DNA of 64,000 nt from CAIKMD01 sp963702925. GTDB lineage: Bacteria; Pseudomonadota; Alphaproteobacteria; ATCC43930; CGMCC-115725. Made by a program: the position numbers and the translations under genes. The stretch is taken from contig OY969771.1 in assembly GCA_963702925.1 (NCBI GenBank), forward strand, positions 1,178,001 to 1,242,000, given 5' to 3'. How positions within the stretch are numbered: position 1 is the stretch's first letter; each line of letters starts with the position of its first letter. Below, in pieces: positions 1-8,138 of the stretch. The notes below the pieces were generated by a model. That model searched no databases. It was not told the origin of the DNA and saw only the letters and a list, made by a program, of their open reading frames with translations.

Positions 1-442
1 CGGCCGAGGCGGTCTGTTGCGGCGTTGCAGCCGAAGGCGGCGCGGAGTTCGACAGCGTGCCGAGCGTCCCCGAGCGGCTGGCCGGCTGGGATAAATCCGC
101 ACCCGCCCCTTGCGCCGGCTTGGGCTGGGGCGGCGGCGGCGGTGGCGGCGGCCCGCCGGGGCTTGCCGCTGCGGGCGGTACCGGTTGCTGCAACTGGCTG
201 AAGCGCAAATCCACGTCGCTCGACAACCGGTCGAGCTGCTGCTTCATCTGGGCCAGGTTATTGGTTAGCTCCTCGATCCGGCCATTAAGCTCGCGGATCC
301 GGTCTTCCATCGCGCTCATGCGCATTTCGGTGTTGAGCGCGGACTGGCCGCCGGGCGCGGAGCCCGATTGAGCATTGGCGGGCGAAACGAGCGCCGCGAT
401 CGAGATTGCACACAACGCGGAGAAAAGAGCCGGTCGAAGCAT
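1..442 (-). CDS. cpoB: CpoB/YbgF, Tol-Pal-associated periplasmic protein (N-terminal part, cut by the window edge)
   Basis: Reading the minus strand from ATG at 442 gives a signal peptide (MLRPALFSALCAISIAALV, cleavage near ANAQS). A coiled-coil segment follows (EMRMSAMEDRIRELNGRIEE onward, ending LDRLSSDVDLRFSQLQQ), as in the trimerisation domain of YbgF/CpoB. A proline-rich linker comes next, and the frame runs off the window edge before the expected TPR domain. In E. coli, CpoB links Tol to peptidoglycan synthesis by PBP1B during constriction. It lies downstream of pal on the same strand, its usual place, but two terminators separate it from pal (separate entries). Family and start are well supported; the C-terminus is not visible. 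Confidence 0.9.
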   Translation of the reverse strand, partial: MLRPALFSALCAISIAALVSPANAQSGSAPGGQSALNTEMRMSAMEDRIRELNGRIEELTNNLAQMKQQLDRLSSDVDLRFSQLQQPVPPAAASPGGPPPPPPPPQPKPAQGAGADLSQPASRSGTLGTLSNSAPPSAATPQQTASA

Positions 443-547
443 GGTATCGTGCCTTCTGATCGCGGCGGCGTGCGCCGGGCCGTTAGACGGCGCGCGGCGC
501 CAACGCAGCCGCGTTCAATTCAATGCCTCTAATACGACACTCGGGCG

Positions 548-567
548 AAAAAAGGGCTCGAAAGCCC
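548..567 (-). terminator. Rho-independent terminator, second of a tandem pair after pal
   Basis: On the minus strand GGGCT-TTCG-AGCCC forms a 5-bp stem with a stable tetraloop, followed at once by six T (548-553 on the plus strand are A). It is the downstream member of a tandem pair between pal and cpoB. Confidence 0.75.
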
Positions 568-578
568 GAGATACAAGC

Positions 579-637
579 AAAAAAAGCGTCTGCCCGCGCA
601 CCGACGATACGTGATCGTCGAGGTCGCGGACAGACGC
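579..637 (-). terminator. Rho-independent terminator, first of a tandem pair after pal
   Basis: On the minus strand the arms GCGTCTGTCCGCG and CGCGGGCAGACGC (one G-U-type mismatch) pair around an inner inverted repeat (CGACGAT/ATCGTCG), and seven T follow (579-585 are A on the plus strand). It lies about 30 bases after the pal stop. The rest of the pal-cpoB gap (443-665) shows no gene. Confidence 0.85.
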
Positions 638-665
638 CCTGTTTCTTGCAGGCTTACGGCGATGG

Positions 666-1145
666 TCAGTTGATGACCGTCACACCGCGGCGGTTCTGCG
701 CCCAAGCCGCTTCGTTCGAGCCCAGCACCGCCGGACGCTCTTTCCCGTAGCTGATCGTCTTCAGGCGGTTCGCCGGGATGCCGAGAGCGACCAGCGCATT
801 GCGCACCGCGGTAGCGCGCCGTTCGCCCAACGCGAGGTTGTACTCGCGGGTGCCGCGTTCGTCGCAGTGACCTTCGACCGTCACCGACACGTTCGGATAC
901 TTCTTCAGCCATTCGGCCTGGCGCTGCAGCGTGGTCTGGCCTTCCGGCTTGATCGACGACTTGTCGAAGTCGAAGAACACGCGATCGCCAACGTTCTGGA
1001 CGAAGTCTTGTGCCGAACCCGGCGTCACGGTCGAGGAAGGCGCCGTCTGTCCGCCGCCGCCTTGGGTGGCGGTCGTCGAGGGACTTTGCGCGCACGCTGC
1101 GAGGAGCAGCAGGCCCGCAAGCAGGCTCAGTGGCCGAAAATTCAT
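666..1145 (-). CDS. pal: Peptidoglycan-associated outer-membrane lipoprotein Pal
   Basis: This 159-residue protein has a lipoprotein signal with lipobox LLAAC, so Cys18 is the lipidated residue. A short Gly/Thr/Pro linker leads to a C-terminal OmpA-like peptidoglycan-binding domain (VEGHCDERGTREYNLALGER, the usual diaminopimelate-binding loop region). Pal anchors the outer membrane to peptidoglycan and is released from wall contact by TolB. A good ribosome site (AAGGGAG, 7 nt before ATG) fixes the start. There are 155 bases between tolB and pal (1146-1300) with no gene; pal may be read through from tolB or have its own promoter there. Two terminators follow it. Confidence 0.97.
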   Translation of the reverse strand: MNFRPLSLLAGLLLLAACAQSPSTTATQGGGGQTAPSSTVTPGSAQDFVQNVGDRVFFDFDKSSIKPEGQTTLQRQAEWLKKYPNVSVTVEGHCDERGTREYNLALGERRATAVRNALVALGIPANRLKTISYGKERPAVLGSNEAAWAQNRRGVTVIN

Positions 1146-1300
1146 TTTTGAACTCCCTTTTTTAAAACAAGCCAGTTCTGGCGCGGATCAGTGATTGGTT
1201 GGGACTGCGTTGCCCCCGAGGGCATCACGAGTGACAGTCGATGGGGCCGTGAATGACCTTCACCGCCCCTCGAAACCGCGGGGACTATACGAATATTACT

Positions 1301-2629
1301 CTATGGAAGCAAGGGGGACCACGCAGGATCTGAACCATCTTGTGGAGTTACCACTTCACGTTCGTTGAATCCCGTAAGATCGATCGTATAGAGCCGTGTC
1401 TGGCCGCCGCGCCCCTTCGAGTCGGTCGGTTGTTGGCGGAAATAAATGAGCACGCGACCATTGGGCGACCAGGCCGGCGCCTCGACCAGGAAGGACTGGG
1501 TTAAAAGCCGTTCACCACTGCCGTCCGGACGCATCACGCCGATATAGAACTGACTCGAATCGAACTTCGTGAAGGCGATGAGGTCGCCGCGCGGCGACCA
1601 GACCGGCGTGCCGTAGCGCCCGCTTCCAAAGCTGATCCGGTGAATGTCGCTGCCGTCGGCGTTCATGACGTAGAGCTGCTGCGAGCCGCCGCGATCCGAG
1701 TTGAACACGATCTTCGACGCGTCGGGCGAATAGCACGGCGAGGTATCGATCGAATCGGTGCTGGTGACTTGAGTCGCTTTGCGGGTCCGGAGATCGAGCG
1801 TGTAGATCTGGCTCGCGCCGTTGAGTGCCAGGCTCATGATCACCTTGTTGCCGTCGGGCGAGAAACGCGGCGCGAAGGTCATGCCGGGAAAATCGCCGAG
1901 CACTTCCTGCTGGCCGGTGTCGATATTGAACAGATAGACGCGCGGCGTGCCGCGGGCATAGGAGAGATAGGTGATCTCCTGCGTGGTCGGCGAGAAGCGC
2001 GGGGTCAAGACCAGGCTCTTGCCGTCGGTCAGGTAGCGGTGATTGGCGCCGTCCTGATCCATGATCGCGAGCCGCTTGATGCGCTTGTCCAGCGCGCCGC
2101 TTTCCGAGATATAGACGATGCGCGTATCGAAATATCCGTCTTCGCCGGTGATCCGCTTATAGATCGCGTCGGCGATGATGTGCGCGATGCGCCGCCAATT
2201 CTGCGCCGTCGTCGTATAGCGCAAGCCGGTGAGCTGCTGCTCGGCGAACACGTCCCACAAGCGGAACTCGACCTGCAGCCGGCCGTCATCCATGGGCGTG
2301 ACATTGCCGGTGACCAGCGCTTGCGCGTTGATCACGCGCCAGTCGCCGTAACGCGGCGGCGTATGCGAATTGGCATCCTGATCGACGAAGGCCTTTGAAT
2401 CGATCGGTTGAAACAGGCCCGAGCGCTCGAGATCGGCCGCGAGCACTTGCGTGATGTCCTGCGAAACGGTGCCGGTTCCGCCGGCGAAGTTCGGGATCGC
2501 GATCGGCATCGGCGCGACCTTGCCCTTGGTGATGTCGATGTGAAGCTCGGCGCGCGCGGGCAGCGCGACGGCGATCACGGAAGCGAGCATCAGGGCGAGC
2601 AACAGGCAACGGCGCTTGAGGAGGGTCAT
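1301..2629 (-). CDS. tolB: Tol-Pal system beta-propeller protein TolB
   Basis: Periplasmic TolB, 442 residues from the chosen start. It has a signal peptide (MTLLKRRCLLLALMLASVIA, cleaved near ARA-E), an N-terminal alpha/beta domain containing FAGGTGTVSQDITQVLAADLERSG (split here as FAGGTGTVSQ and DITQVLAADLERSG), and a six-bladed WD40-like propeller. Repeated SPDG/SPRGD-type blades occur (FSPDGNKVIMSLALNG, YSPDASKIVFNSDRGG, WSPRGDLIAFTKFD). TolB binds Pal and the TolA C-terminus. ATG at 2629 is preferred over an upstream ATG at 2671 because the signal peptide starts there and it overlaps the tolA stop as ATGA. Confidence 0.96.
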   Translation of the reverse strand: MTLLKRRCLLLALMLASVIAVALPARAELHIDITKGKVAPMPIAIPNFAGGTGTVSQDITQVLAADLERSGLFQPIDSKAFVDQDANSHTPPRYGDWRVINAQALVTGNVTPMDDGRLQVEFRLWDVFAEQQLTGLRYTTTAQNWRRIAHIIADAIYKRITGEDGYFDTRIVYISESGALDKRIKRLAIMDQDGANHRYLTDGKSLVLTPRFSPTTQEITYLSYARGTPRVYLFNIDTGQQEVLGDFPGMTFAPRFSPDGNKVIMSLALNGASQIYTLDLRTRKATQVTSTDSIDTSPCYSPDASKIVFNSDRGGSQQLYVMNADGSDIHRISFGSGRYGTPVWSPRGDLIAFTKFDSSQFYIGVMRPDGSGERLLTQSFLVEAPAWSPNGRVLIYFRQQPTDSKGRGGQTRLYTIDLTGFNEREVVTPQDGSDPAWSPLLP

Positions 2630-3432
2630 GTGATGTCCTTCGGATCGAATGTGATGGTGAAGGTCTGCCACTGGTCATATTTGTCCGGCGGCAGTTTCAG
2701 CGGCTGGCAGCGCGGATTGAGCAGCGCGCGATTGGCGCTTTCGGCCGCAGCCTGAAAGAAAGGATCGCTCGGGTTGGGATTGAGCAGCTGCGCGGTGCGC
2801 ACGGTCCCGTCGGGATTCATCGAGACGCGGAATTCGGGACGCAGGTTTTCCGCGTCGCGCGCACCCGCCGGCACGTTCCAGCAGGCTTCGATCTGTTGCT
2901 TCACGAGGTCGATCTCGCTGGTCGAGATCTGAGCCGCCAAAGGTGCGATCGGTTGCGCGCTTTTCTGCTGCGGGCCCGGCGTCTGTTGGTCCGTCGTCGG
3001 CTTGCGATTGGCCAGATTCTTCAGCAACTGGTCGAAATTGGTGTCGTCGGGCTTTTTCTGTGCCGGTTGCGGCGGCTTCGGCGGCGCCGGGGGCGGAGGC
3101 GGCGGCGCGGGCTTGGGCGGCTGCGGCTTTTGCACCGGCGGCGGCGGCGGTGGGGGCGGCGGAGCCGGTTGCGCCGGCGTCGGCGGCTGCGGCTTCGGCG
3201 GCTCGGGTTTCGGCGGCTCGCTTTGCGCGATGTCGGGCTTTGCCTGGGGCACCGGTGGAGACGGGTTGGTCTGGGTCGCGCGCGTGACCGGCGCGATATT
3301 GATCAACTGGACGGCGATCGGCTCGTCCTCGGGGATTTTCGCCTCGAAGAAACGCGGCAAGCCGAGCACGAAGGCGAGAACCACCGCCACATGCAAACCC
3401 GCCGAGAAGATGAAACCACCCCGTTCGGGCAT
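2626..3432 (-). CDS. tolA: Tol-Pal system protein TolA, proline-rich type
   Basis: A 268-residue inner-membrane protein that spans the periplasm. Residues about 7-27 form the single membrane segment (IFSAGLHVAVVLAFVLGLPR). Residues about 55-130 are a long proline/lysine/glutamine stretch in place of the alanine-rich helix of E. coli TolA. Residues about 170-268 form a TonB-C-like domain (VKQQIEACWNVPAGARDAEN; FRVSMNPDGTVRTAQLLN). TolA carries TolQR proton-motive energy to TolB-Pal. It starts 4 nt after the tolR stop and overlaps tolB by 4 nt. The GGC/GCC-rich repeats seen on the plus strand here are simply the Pro codons. Confidence 0.95.
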   Translation of the reverse strand: MPERGGFIFSAGLHVAVVLAFVLGLPRFFEAKIPEDEPIAVQLINIAPVTRATQTNPSPPVPQAKPDIAQSEPPKPEPPKPQPPTPAQPAPPPPPPPPPVQKPQPPKPAPPPPPPAPPKPPQPAQKKPDDTNFDQLLKNLANRKPTTDQQTPGPQQKSAQPIAPLAAQISTSEIDLVKQQIEACWNVPAGARDAENLRPEFRVSMNPDGTVRTAQLLNPNPSDPFFQAAAESANRALLNPRCQPLKLPPDKYDQWQTFTITFDPKDIT

Positions 3433-3436
3433 TGCC

Positions 3437-3889
3437 TCAACGCGGCTTCGGAGTGTTGCCCGTGGGCTGCTCTGCGATCAGCGACACTTTGCTGAAGCCC
3501 GCGGCGTTGATCAGCCCCATGGTCTCGAGCACGCAACCGTAATTTACATTGCGGTCGCCGCGCACATAGATGCTGGCATTCGGGTTGTTGTTGGTGATCG
3601 CTTGCAGCCGCGGCACGAGCTGGCCGCTCGCGATCTCGGAATTCTGCAGATAGGTTTTGCACTCGGCGTTGATGGTGATCACCAGCGGCTCCTTGGGCTC
3701 GTTGAGCTGCTGCGCCTGAGTCTGCGGCAGATCGACGGGCACGCCGACCGTGAGCAGCGGCGCCGTCACCATGAAGACGACGAGCAGCACCAGCATCACG
3801 TCGACCATCGGCGTGACGTTGATGTCGGCCATCGGCTTATAGCGTTGCGACGTGCTGCCGCCGCTGCGTTGGAGAAGCGGTCCGGCCAT
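3437..3889 (-). CDS. tolR: Tol-Pal proton-channel subunit TolR (ExbD family)
   Basis: A 150-residue ExbD/TolR protein: cytoplasmic N-terminus, one membrane helix (NVTPMVDVMLVLLVVFMVTA) and a periplasmic domain. The Asp in TPMVDVMLVLL is the conserved proton-relay residue of the family. It forms the stator complex with TolQ and powers TolA. The start is 3 nt after the tolQ stop. Confidence 0.96.
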   Translation of the reverse strand: MAGPLLQRSGGSTSQRYKPMADINVTPMVDVMLVLLVVFMVTAPLLTVGVPVDLPQTQAQQLNEPKEPLVITINAECKTYLQNSEIASGQLVPRLQAITNNNPNASIYVRGDRNVNYGCVLETMGLINAAGFSKVSLIAEQPTGNTPKPR

Positions 3890-3892
3890 GGC

Positions 3893-4621
3893 TCAGGCCT
3901 TCTCGTCGAGCTGGCGCGACAGGATCGCGCTGAACTCGGCGCCGAAAGCTTCGAGCCTCCCCGAATAGCGCCCGAAATCGGTCGAGAATTTGTTGTAGAA
4001 AATCACCGCCGGGATCGCGGCGACCAGGCCCAGCGCGGTCGCGAACAGCAATTCGGCGATGCCGGGCGCGACCACCGCAAGGCTGGTGTTCTTGGCGGCC
4101 GCGATCGCCTGAAAGCTGTTCATGATGCCCCAGACCGTGCCGAAGAGGCCGACAAAGGGCGAGGTCGAGCCGACGGTCGCGAGGAACGGCATGTAGCGCT
4201 CGAGCCGCGCCATCTCGCGTCCGGCCGTCACCTGCATCACGCGTTCGATGCGCTCTTGCAAGGTCATACGCGTGGCGGTCGTGGCGACGATGCCCTTGGC
4301 CATGCTGCGGCGCCATTCGCGCATCGCCGCGGCGAAGACCGACGACATCGGATCCTCGGGCCGGTTGCCGATGCGGTCATAAAGGTCGTCGAGCGCACCG
4401 CCCGACCAAAAGCTTTCCTCGAAGCTGTCCGCGTCGCGCCGCAGCCGGCGCAGCTTGGTGTATTTGTCGAAGATCACCGCCCACGACCAAAAGGACGCGA
4501 CCAGCAACATCAACATCACGATCTTGACGAGAGTATCGGCTTGAAGGAACAGCGTGATGACCGAAAGGTCGTGCGGCGCGGAACCTGCGAGAACTGCTTG
4601 ATCGACAGCATTATCGGGCAT
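3893..4621 (-). CDS. tolQ: Tol-Pal proton-channel subunit TolQ (MotA/ExbB family)
   Basis: About 242 residues from ATG at 4621 (MPDNAVDQAVLAGSAPHDLS). There are three membrane segments: the first at VKIVMLMLLVASFWSWAVI, and two in the C-terminal half containing the ExbB signature around PFVGLFGTVWGIMNSF and the pore-lining FATALGLVAAIPAVIFYN. A longer frame runs back to 4831 but has no signature upstream and would run through ybgC. The chosen start overlaps the ybgC stop by 11 nt. It works with TolR as the proton-driven motor for TolA. Confidence 0.95.
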   Translation of the reverse strand: MPDNAVDQAVLAGSAPHDLSVITLFLQADTLVKIVMLMLLVASFWSWAVIFDKYTKLRRLRRDADSFEESFWSGGALDDLYDRIGNRPEDPMSSVFAAAMREWRRSMAKGIVATTATRMTLQERIERVMQVTAGREMARLERYMPFLATVGSTSPFVGLFGTVWGIMNSFQAIAAAKNTSLAVVAPGIAELLFATALGLVAAIPAVIFYNKFSTDFGRYSGRLEAFGAEFSAILSRQLDEKA

Positions 4622-5087
4622 GAGCGGTGACCATCCGAGGGGTTTCGTTGAAGGAAGCGAGAGAAGCGCGAAGCGCGGGCGGCAGACGGATCGGACGCAG
4701 ATTGCGGCCGATGCAGGCAATGAGGACGCTGGCGCGCGCGATGGGTTGGACGTCGCGCACGACATTCTGGGCAAGCAGGATCGTGGCGCCGCCCATTTCC
4801 TTGACATGGGTTTCGACCACGAGCTCGTCATCGAGCCGCGCCGGCGCCACGAACTCGATCTCGGCGCGGCGCACGATGAAGGCGCTGCCGTCCTTCCGGC
4901 GCCAGGTCTCGTGCTCGACGCCGAAGAGGCGCATCATTTCGGTGCGCGCGCGCTCGGCGAATTTGAGGTAATTGGCATAGTAGACGATGCCGGCGGCGTC
5001 GGTGTCTTCGTAATAGACCCGCACCGGAAAGCGATGAACGCCGTCCGCCAGAACGCCTTCGCGCGGCAAGCCGGCCACGAGGTTCAC
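4611..5087 (-). CDS. ybgC: Tol-Pal-associated acyl-CoA thioesterase YbgC (hot-dog fold)
   Basis: A 158-residue 4-hydroxybenzoyl-CoA thioesterase-type protein. The signature VYYEDTDAAGIVYYANYLKF has the catalytic Asp in EDTDAAG, and FAERARTEMMRLFG follows it. I chose GTG at 5087: it overlaps the ruvB stop as GTGA and GAGGAGAG lies about 8 nt upstream. The open frame continues much further upstream, but only as an antisense shadow across ruvB. YbgC hydrolyses acyl-CoA or acyl-ACP; its link to Tol function is by gene position, not by mechanism. Confidence 0.93.
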   Translation of the reverse strand: MNLVAGLPREGVLADGVHRFPVRVYYEDTDAAGIVYYANYLKFAERARTEMMRLFGVEHETWRRKDGSAFIVRRAEIEFVAPARLDDELVVETHVKEMGGATILLAQNVVRDVQPIARASVLIACIGRNLRPIRLPPALRASLASFNETPRMVTAHAR

Positions 5088-6136
5088 GTACCGCTCTCCT
5101 CGTCGGCGTCGTCGAGGAGATCGAGCTGCGCCGCCGGCGGACGCAACGGCCTCAAGCCGAGATGGGCATAGGCGGTCTCGGTCAAGACGCGGCCGCGCGA
5201 GGTGCGTTGGACGAAGCCCTGCTGCACCAAATAAGGCTCGATCACTTCCTCGATGACGTCGCGCTGATCGCCCAACACCGCGGCGACGGTTTCGACGCCC
5301 ACCGGCCCGCCGCCGTAATTCTGGACGATGCAGAGCAAATAGCGCCGGTCGAGTGCGTCGAGCCCGCTGGCATCGACCTCGAGCCGCTTCAGCGCCGAAT
5401 CGGCCGCGCGCGCGTCGATCCGTTTGACGCCCGCGACCGCGGCGAAGTCGCGCACCCGCCGCAGCAGCCGCGCTGCGACCCGCGGCGTGCCGCGCGAACG
5501 CTGCGCGATCTCGGCGGCGCCGCCGGGATCGAGCGCCATGCCGAGGACGCGTGCGCCACGCTCGACGATCTGCTGCAGCTCGGCGGCATCGTAGAAGACG
5601 AGCCGCAACGGAATTCCGAAACGCTCGCGCAAAGGCCGCGTGATGAGGCCCGAGCGGGTGGTCGCGCCGACCAGGGTGAAGGGCGGCAGGTCGATGCGCA
5701 CCGAGCGCGCCGCCGGACCCTCGCCGATCATGAGATCGAGCTGAAAATCCTCCATCGCCGGATAGAGAATCTCCTCGACCGCGGGCGTCAGGCGATGGAT
5801 CTCGTCGATAAACAGCACGTCGCGCGCCTCGAGATTGGTCAAGAGCGCGGCGAGATCGCCGGCACGCTGAATGACCGGACCGGAGGTGGCGCGGAACGAA
5901 ACGCCCAATTCGCGCGCGACGATTTGCGCCAAGGTGGTCTTGCCAAGACCCGGCGGACCCGCGAGCAACACGTGATCGAGCGCGTCGCCGCGCTGTTGGG
6001 CGGCGGCGATGAAGACGCGCAGATTGTCGAGCAGCGGAGCTTGGCCGACGAATTCGTTGAAGGACAAAGGACGGAACGACGCTTCCGCCGCGTCCTCTTC
6101 CTTGCGTTCGGCGGCAACTATGCGCTTTTCGGTCAT
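5084..6136 (-). CDS. ruvB: Holliday junction branch-migration ATPase RuvB
   Basis: A 350-residue AAA+ motor. Walker A is GPPGLGKTT (60-68), Walker B is LFIDEIH (108-114), and sensor and arginine-finger regions follow (GATTRSGLITRPLRERFG). The C-terminal winged helix contains YGGGPVGVETVAAVLG. RuvB hexamers pump DNA through the RuvA-bound junction. The start codon overlaps the ruvA stop (ATGA), and its own stop overlaps the GTG of ybgC. Confidence 0.98.
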   Translation of the reverse strand: MTEKRIVAAERKEEDAAEASFRPLSFNEFVGQAPLLDNLRVFIAAAQQRGDALDHVLLAGPPGLGKTTLAQIVARELGVSFRATSGPVIQRAGDLAALLTNLEARDVLFIDEIHRLTPAVEEILYPAMEDFQLDLMIGEGPAARSVRIDLPPFTLVGATTRSGLITRPLRERFGIPLRLVFYDAAELQQIVERGARVLGMALDPGGAAEIAQRSRGTPRVAARLLRRVRDFAAVAGVKRIDARAADSALKRLEVDASGLDALDRRYLLCIVQNYGGGPVGVETVAAVLGDQRDVIEEVIEPYLVQQGFVQRTSRGRVLTETAYAHLGLRPLRPPAAQLDLLDDADEESGT

Positions 6137-6720
6137 CGCGCCAGTTCCTTAAGCCCCGAGCGGATGAGCGCGTCGAGCGACGCCGCGGCGCCGAGTCGGC
6201 GCGCGGCGGCGGCGACCGCGCCGTAAGCATCGCTGCGCGGATAGCCGAGATTGACCAGCGCCGACACCGCTTCCGTTGCCGCGCCCGCCACCGGCGCGGC
6301 CGCCGGGCCCAGGCTCAAGCCGCCGACCTTGTCCTTCAATTCGTTGAGGATGCGTTGCGCCAGTTTCGGGCCGACGCCTTCGGCCTGGGTCAAGGCCGCA
6401 CGGTCCTGCGCGCCGATCGCGAGCGCGAGATTTTCGGGCGACAGCGCGCTGAGCAAGGCGAGCGCGATCTTCGCGCCGACCCCTTGCACGGTCATGAGCA
6501 GCCGGAACCAGGCGCGCTCGGCCTCGTCGCCGAAGCCATAGAGATGGATGTGATCCTCGCGCATGTGAGTTTCGATCAGCAAGCGCATCGGCTCGCCCCG
6601 GCCGGGAAGCTTCGCCAAGGTGCGCGAGGAAGCGAAGACGAGATAGCCGACGCCATTGACATCGAGCACGATGCCATCGGCGCTCGCCTGATCGACGACG
6701 CCCGCGAGCATGGCGATCAT
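6133..6720 (-). CDS. ruvA: Holliday junction-binding protein RuvA
   Basis: 195 residues from ATG at 6720 (MIAMLAGVVDQASADGIVLD). An N-terminal OB-fold is followed by two helix-hairpin-helix motifs (VQGVGAKIALALLSAL and AEGVGPKLAQRILNELKDK). A flexible Ala/Pro linker leads to the C-terminal domain III that contacts RuvB (EAVSALVNLGYPRSDA). It overlaps ruvC and ruvB by 4 nt each. Confidence 0.97.
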   Translation of the reverse strand: MIAMLAGVVDQASADGIVLDVNGVGYLVFASSRTLAKLPGRGEPMRLLIETHMREDHIHLYGFGDEAERAWFRLLMTVQGVGAKIALALLSALSPENLALAIGAQDRAALTQAEGVGPKLAQRILNELKDKVGGLSLGPAAAPVAGAATEAVSALVNLGYPRSDAYGAVAAAARRLGAAASLDALIRSGLKELAR

Positions 6721-7220
6721 CGCATCCCTCCCGCCGCCAGCGCGACCACGCGCCGCGACGCGGCATGGTGGGCATGGCAGATCGCGACCGCGAGCGCGTC
6801 GGAGGCATCGGCGCCGCCGCCGGCGCCGGGTAGAAGCCGCTGCACCATCATCTGAACTTGCGCCTTGTCGGCGTGCCCCGCGCCGACCACGGATTTCTTG
6901 ACGAGGTTGGTCGCATATTCGAACACCGGCAGGCCGCGCGCGGCCGGCGCGAGCAGCACCACGCCGCGCGCCATGCCGAGCTTCAAGGTCGAGCCCGCAT
7001 TCTTGTTGACGAAAGTCTCCTCCACTGCAGCCGTCTCGGGCGCAAAGCGATCGAGCACCGCGCCGAGCTGACGATAGAGCTCGGCCAGACGCTCGGCGAG
7101 CGTCGCGCTGTCGCGCGTGTGCAACACGCCGTCGGCAACATGGCTGAGCCGATTGCCGGCAGTGTCGATCACGCCCCAGCCGGTGTGGCGCAATCCTGGA
7201 TCGAGGCCGATAAGCCGCAT
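6717..7220 (-). CDS. ruvC: Holliday junction resolvase RuvC
   Basis: A 167-residue RNase H-fold endonuclease with a complete acidic tetrad: Asp7 (MRLIGLDPGLRHTGWG), Glu67 (AAVEETFVNKN), and Asp138 and Asp141 (GADASDALAVAICH). It cuts Holliday junctions held by RuvAB. ATG at 7220 is used instead of the TTG one codon earlier. It is first of the ruvCAB cluster, 27 nt after yebC. Confidence 0.97.
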   Translation of the reverse strand: MRLIGLDPGLRHTGWGVIDTAGNRLSHVADGVLHTRDSATLAERLAELYRQLGAVLDRFAPETAAVEETFVNKNAGSTLKLGMARGVVLLAPAARGLPVFEYATNLVKKSVVGAGHADKAQVQMMVQRLLPGAGGGADASDALAVAICHAHHAASRRVVALAAGGMR

Positions 7221-7247
7221 CAATTCGTCCTTGCCGTGCCCGCGATC

Positions 7248-7997
7248 TCAAGCGCTCAGCCGCGCCATCACGTCGTCGGACACGTCGAAATTGGCGAACA
7301 CATTCTGCACGTCGTCGCTGTCGTCAAGCGCCTCGAGCATTTTGAACAGCGCCTCGGCGGTGTCGCCTTCAATCGGCGTCATCGTCTTGGGTTTCCACAC
7401 GACCCTGGCCGCCAGCGCCGTGCCGAAGCGTTTGTCGAGCGCGTCGCGCACCTCGTTGAGCGCGTCGCTGCCGCAGAGGATGACATGTTCCTCGACGTTG
7501 CTCTCGACATCGTCGGCGCCCGCCTCGACCGCGGCCTCGAACATCGCTTCGGCCGACGCCGTCGCGATCGGATAGGTCACCTGGCCGACGCGGTCGAAGA
7601 GAAAGCTCACGCTGTTGGTCTCGCCGAGATTGCCGCCGGCCTTGGCAAAGGCTGCGCGCACCTCGCTCGCGGTGCGGTTGCGGTTATCGGTCAGCGCCTC
7701 GACAATGACCGCGACCCCGCCGGGACCATAGCCTTCGTAGCGCACCTCGTCGTAATTCTCGCCTTCCACGCCGCCGGCGCCGCGTTTGATGGCGCGGTCC
7801 ACCGTGTCCTTGGACATGTTGGCCGCGCGCGCCGCAAGCACCGCCGCACGCAAGCGCGGATTGGCCGCCGGATCGGGCAACCCGCTGCGTGCCGCCGAAG
7901 TGAGCTCGCGGATCAGCTTGGTAAAGACCTTGGCGCGCTTTTTGTCCTGCGCGCCTTTCCGGTACATGATGTTCTTGAATTGCGAATGACCCGCCAT
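7248..7997 (-). CDS. yebC: YebC/PmpR-family transcription or translation regulator
   Basis: 249 residues of the YebC/TACO1 family (MAGHSQFKNIMYRKGAQDKK). The middle part contains AAKAGGNLGETNSVSFLF-type sequence (here AKAGGNLGETNSVSFLFDR). The family is described both as a DNA-binding regulator and as a factor easing ribosome stalling at proline runs; the sequence does not decide between them. The position next to ruvC is very conserved. The 141 bases between it and the exporter gene upstream (7998-8138) contain nothing I can identify. Confidence 0.95.
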   Translation of the reverse strand: MAGHSQFKNIMYRKGAQDKKRAKVFTKLIRELTSAARSGLPDPAANPRLRAAVLAARAANMSKDTVDRAIKRGAGGVEGENYDEVRYEGYGPGGVAVIVEALTDNRNRTASEVRAAFAKAGGNLGETNSVSFLFDRVGQVTYPIATASAEAMFEAAVEAGADDVESNVEEHVILCGSDALNEVRDALDKRFGTALAARVVWKPKTMTPIEGDTAEALFKMLEALDDSDDVQNVFANFDVSDDVMARLSA

Positions 7998-8138
7998 GAC
8001 GACCGCTAGTGAATGAGTCCCTAAGGCGGGACCATACCATATCTTGCGAAACCGTCGCCATCCGCCAAACCCGGCCTTGGCACCTCCTGATCGGTCCGGC
8101 GGGTTGATAACGGTCCAATATGGCGGTTTTGCGGCGCC

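Noticed and set aside
3060..3250. Apparent short tandem repeats of GGC/GGT units
   Set aside because: They encode the Pro-rich linker of TolA on the minus strand; the unit length is not constant and no non-coding repeat is needed to explain them. The same holds for the G-rich run near 128-150 in cpoB.
3002..4630. A 542-residue plus-strand frame across tolA, tolR and tolQ
   Set aside because: It is the complement of three genes with strong family motifs; its glycine runs are the reverse of TolA proline codons.
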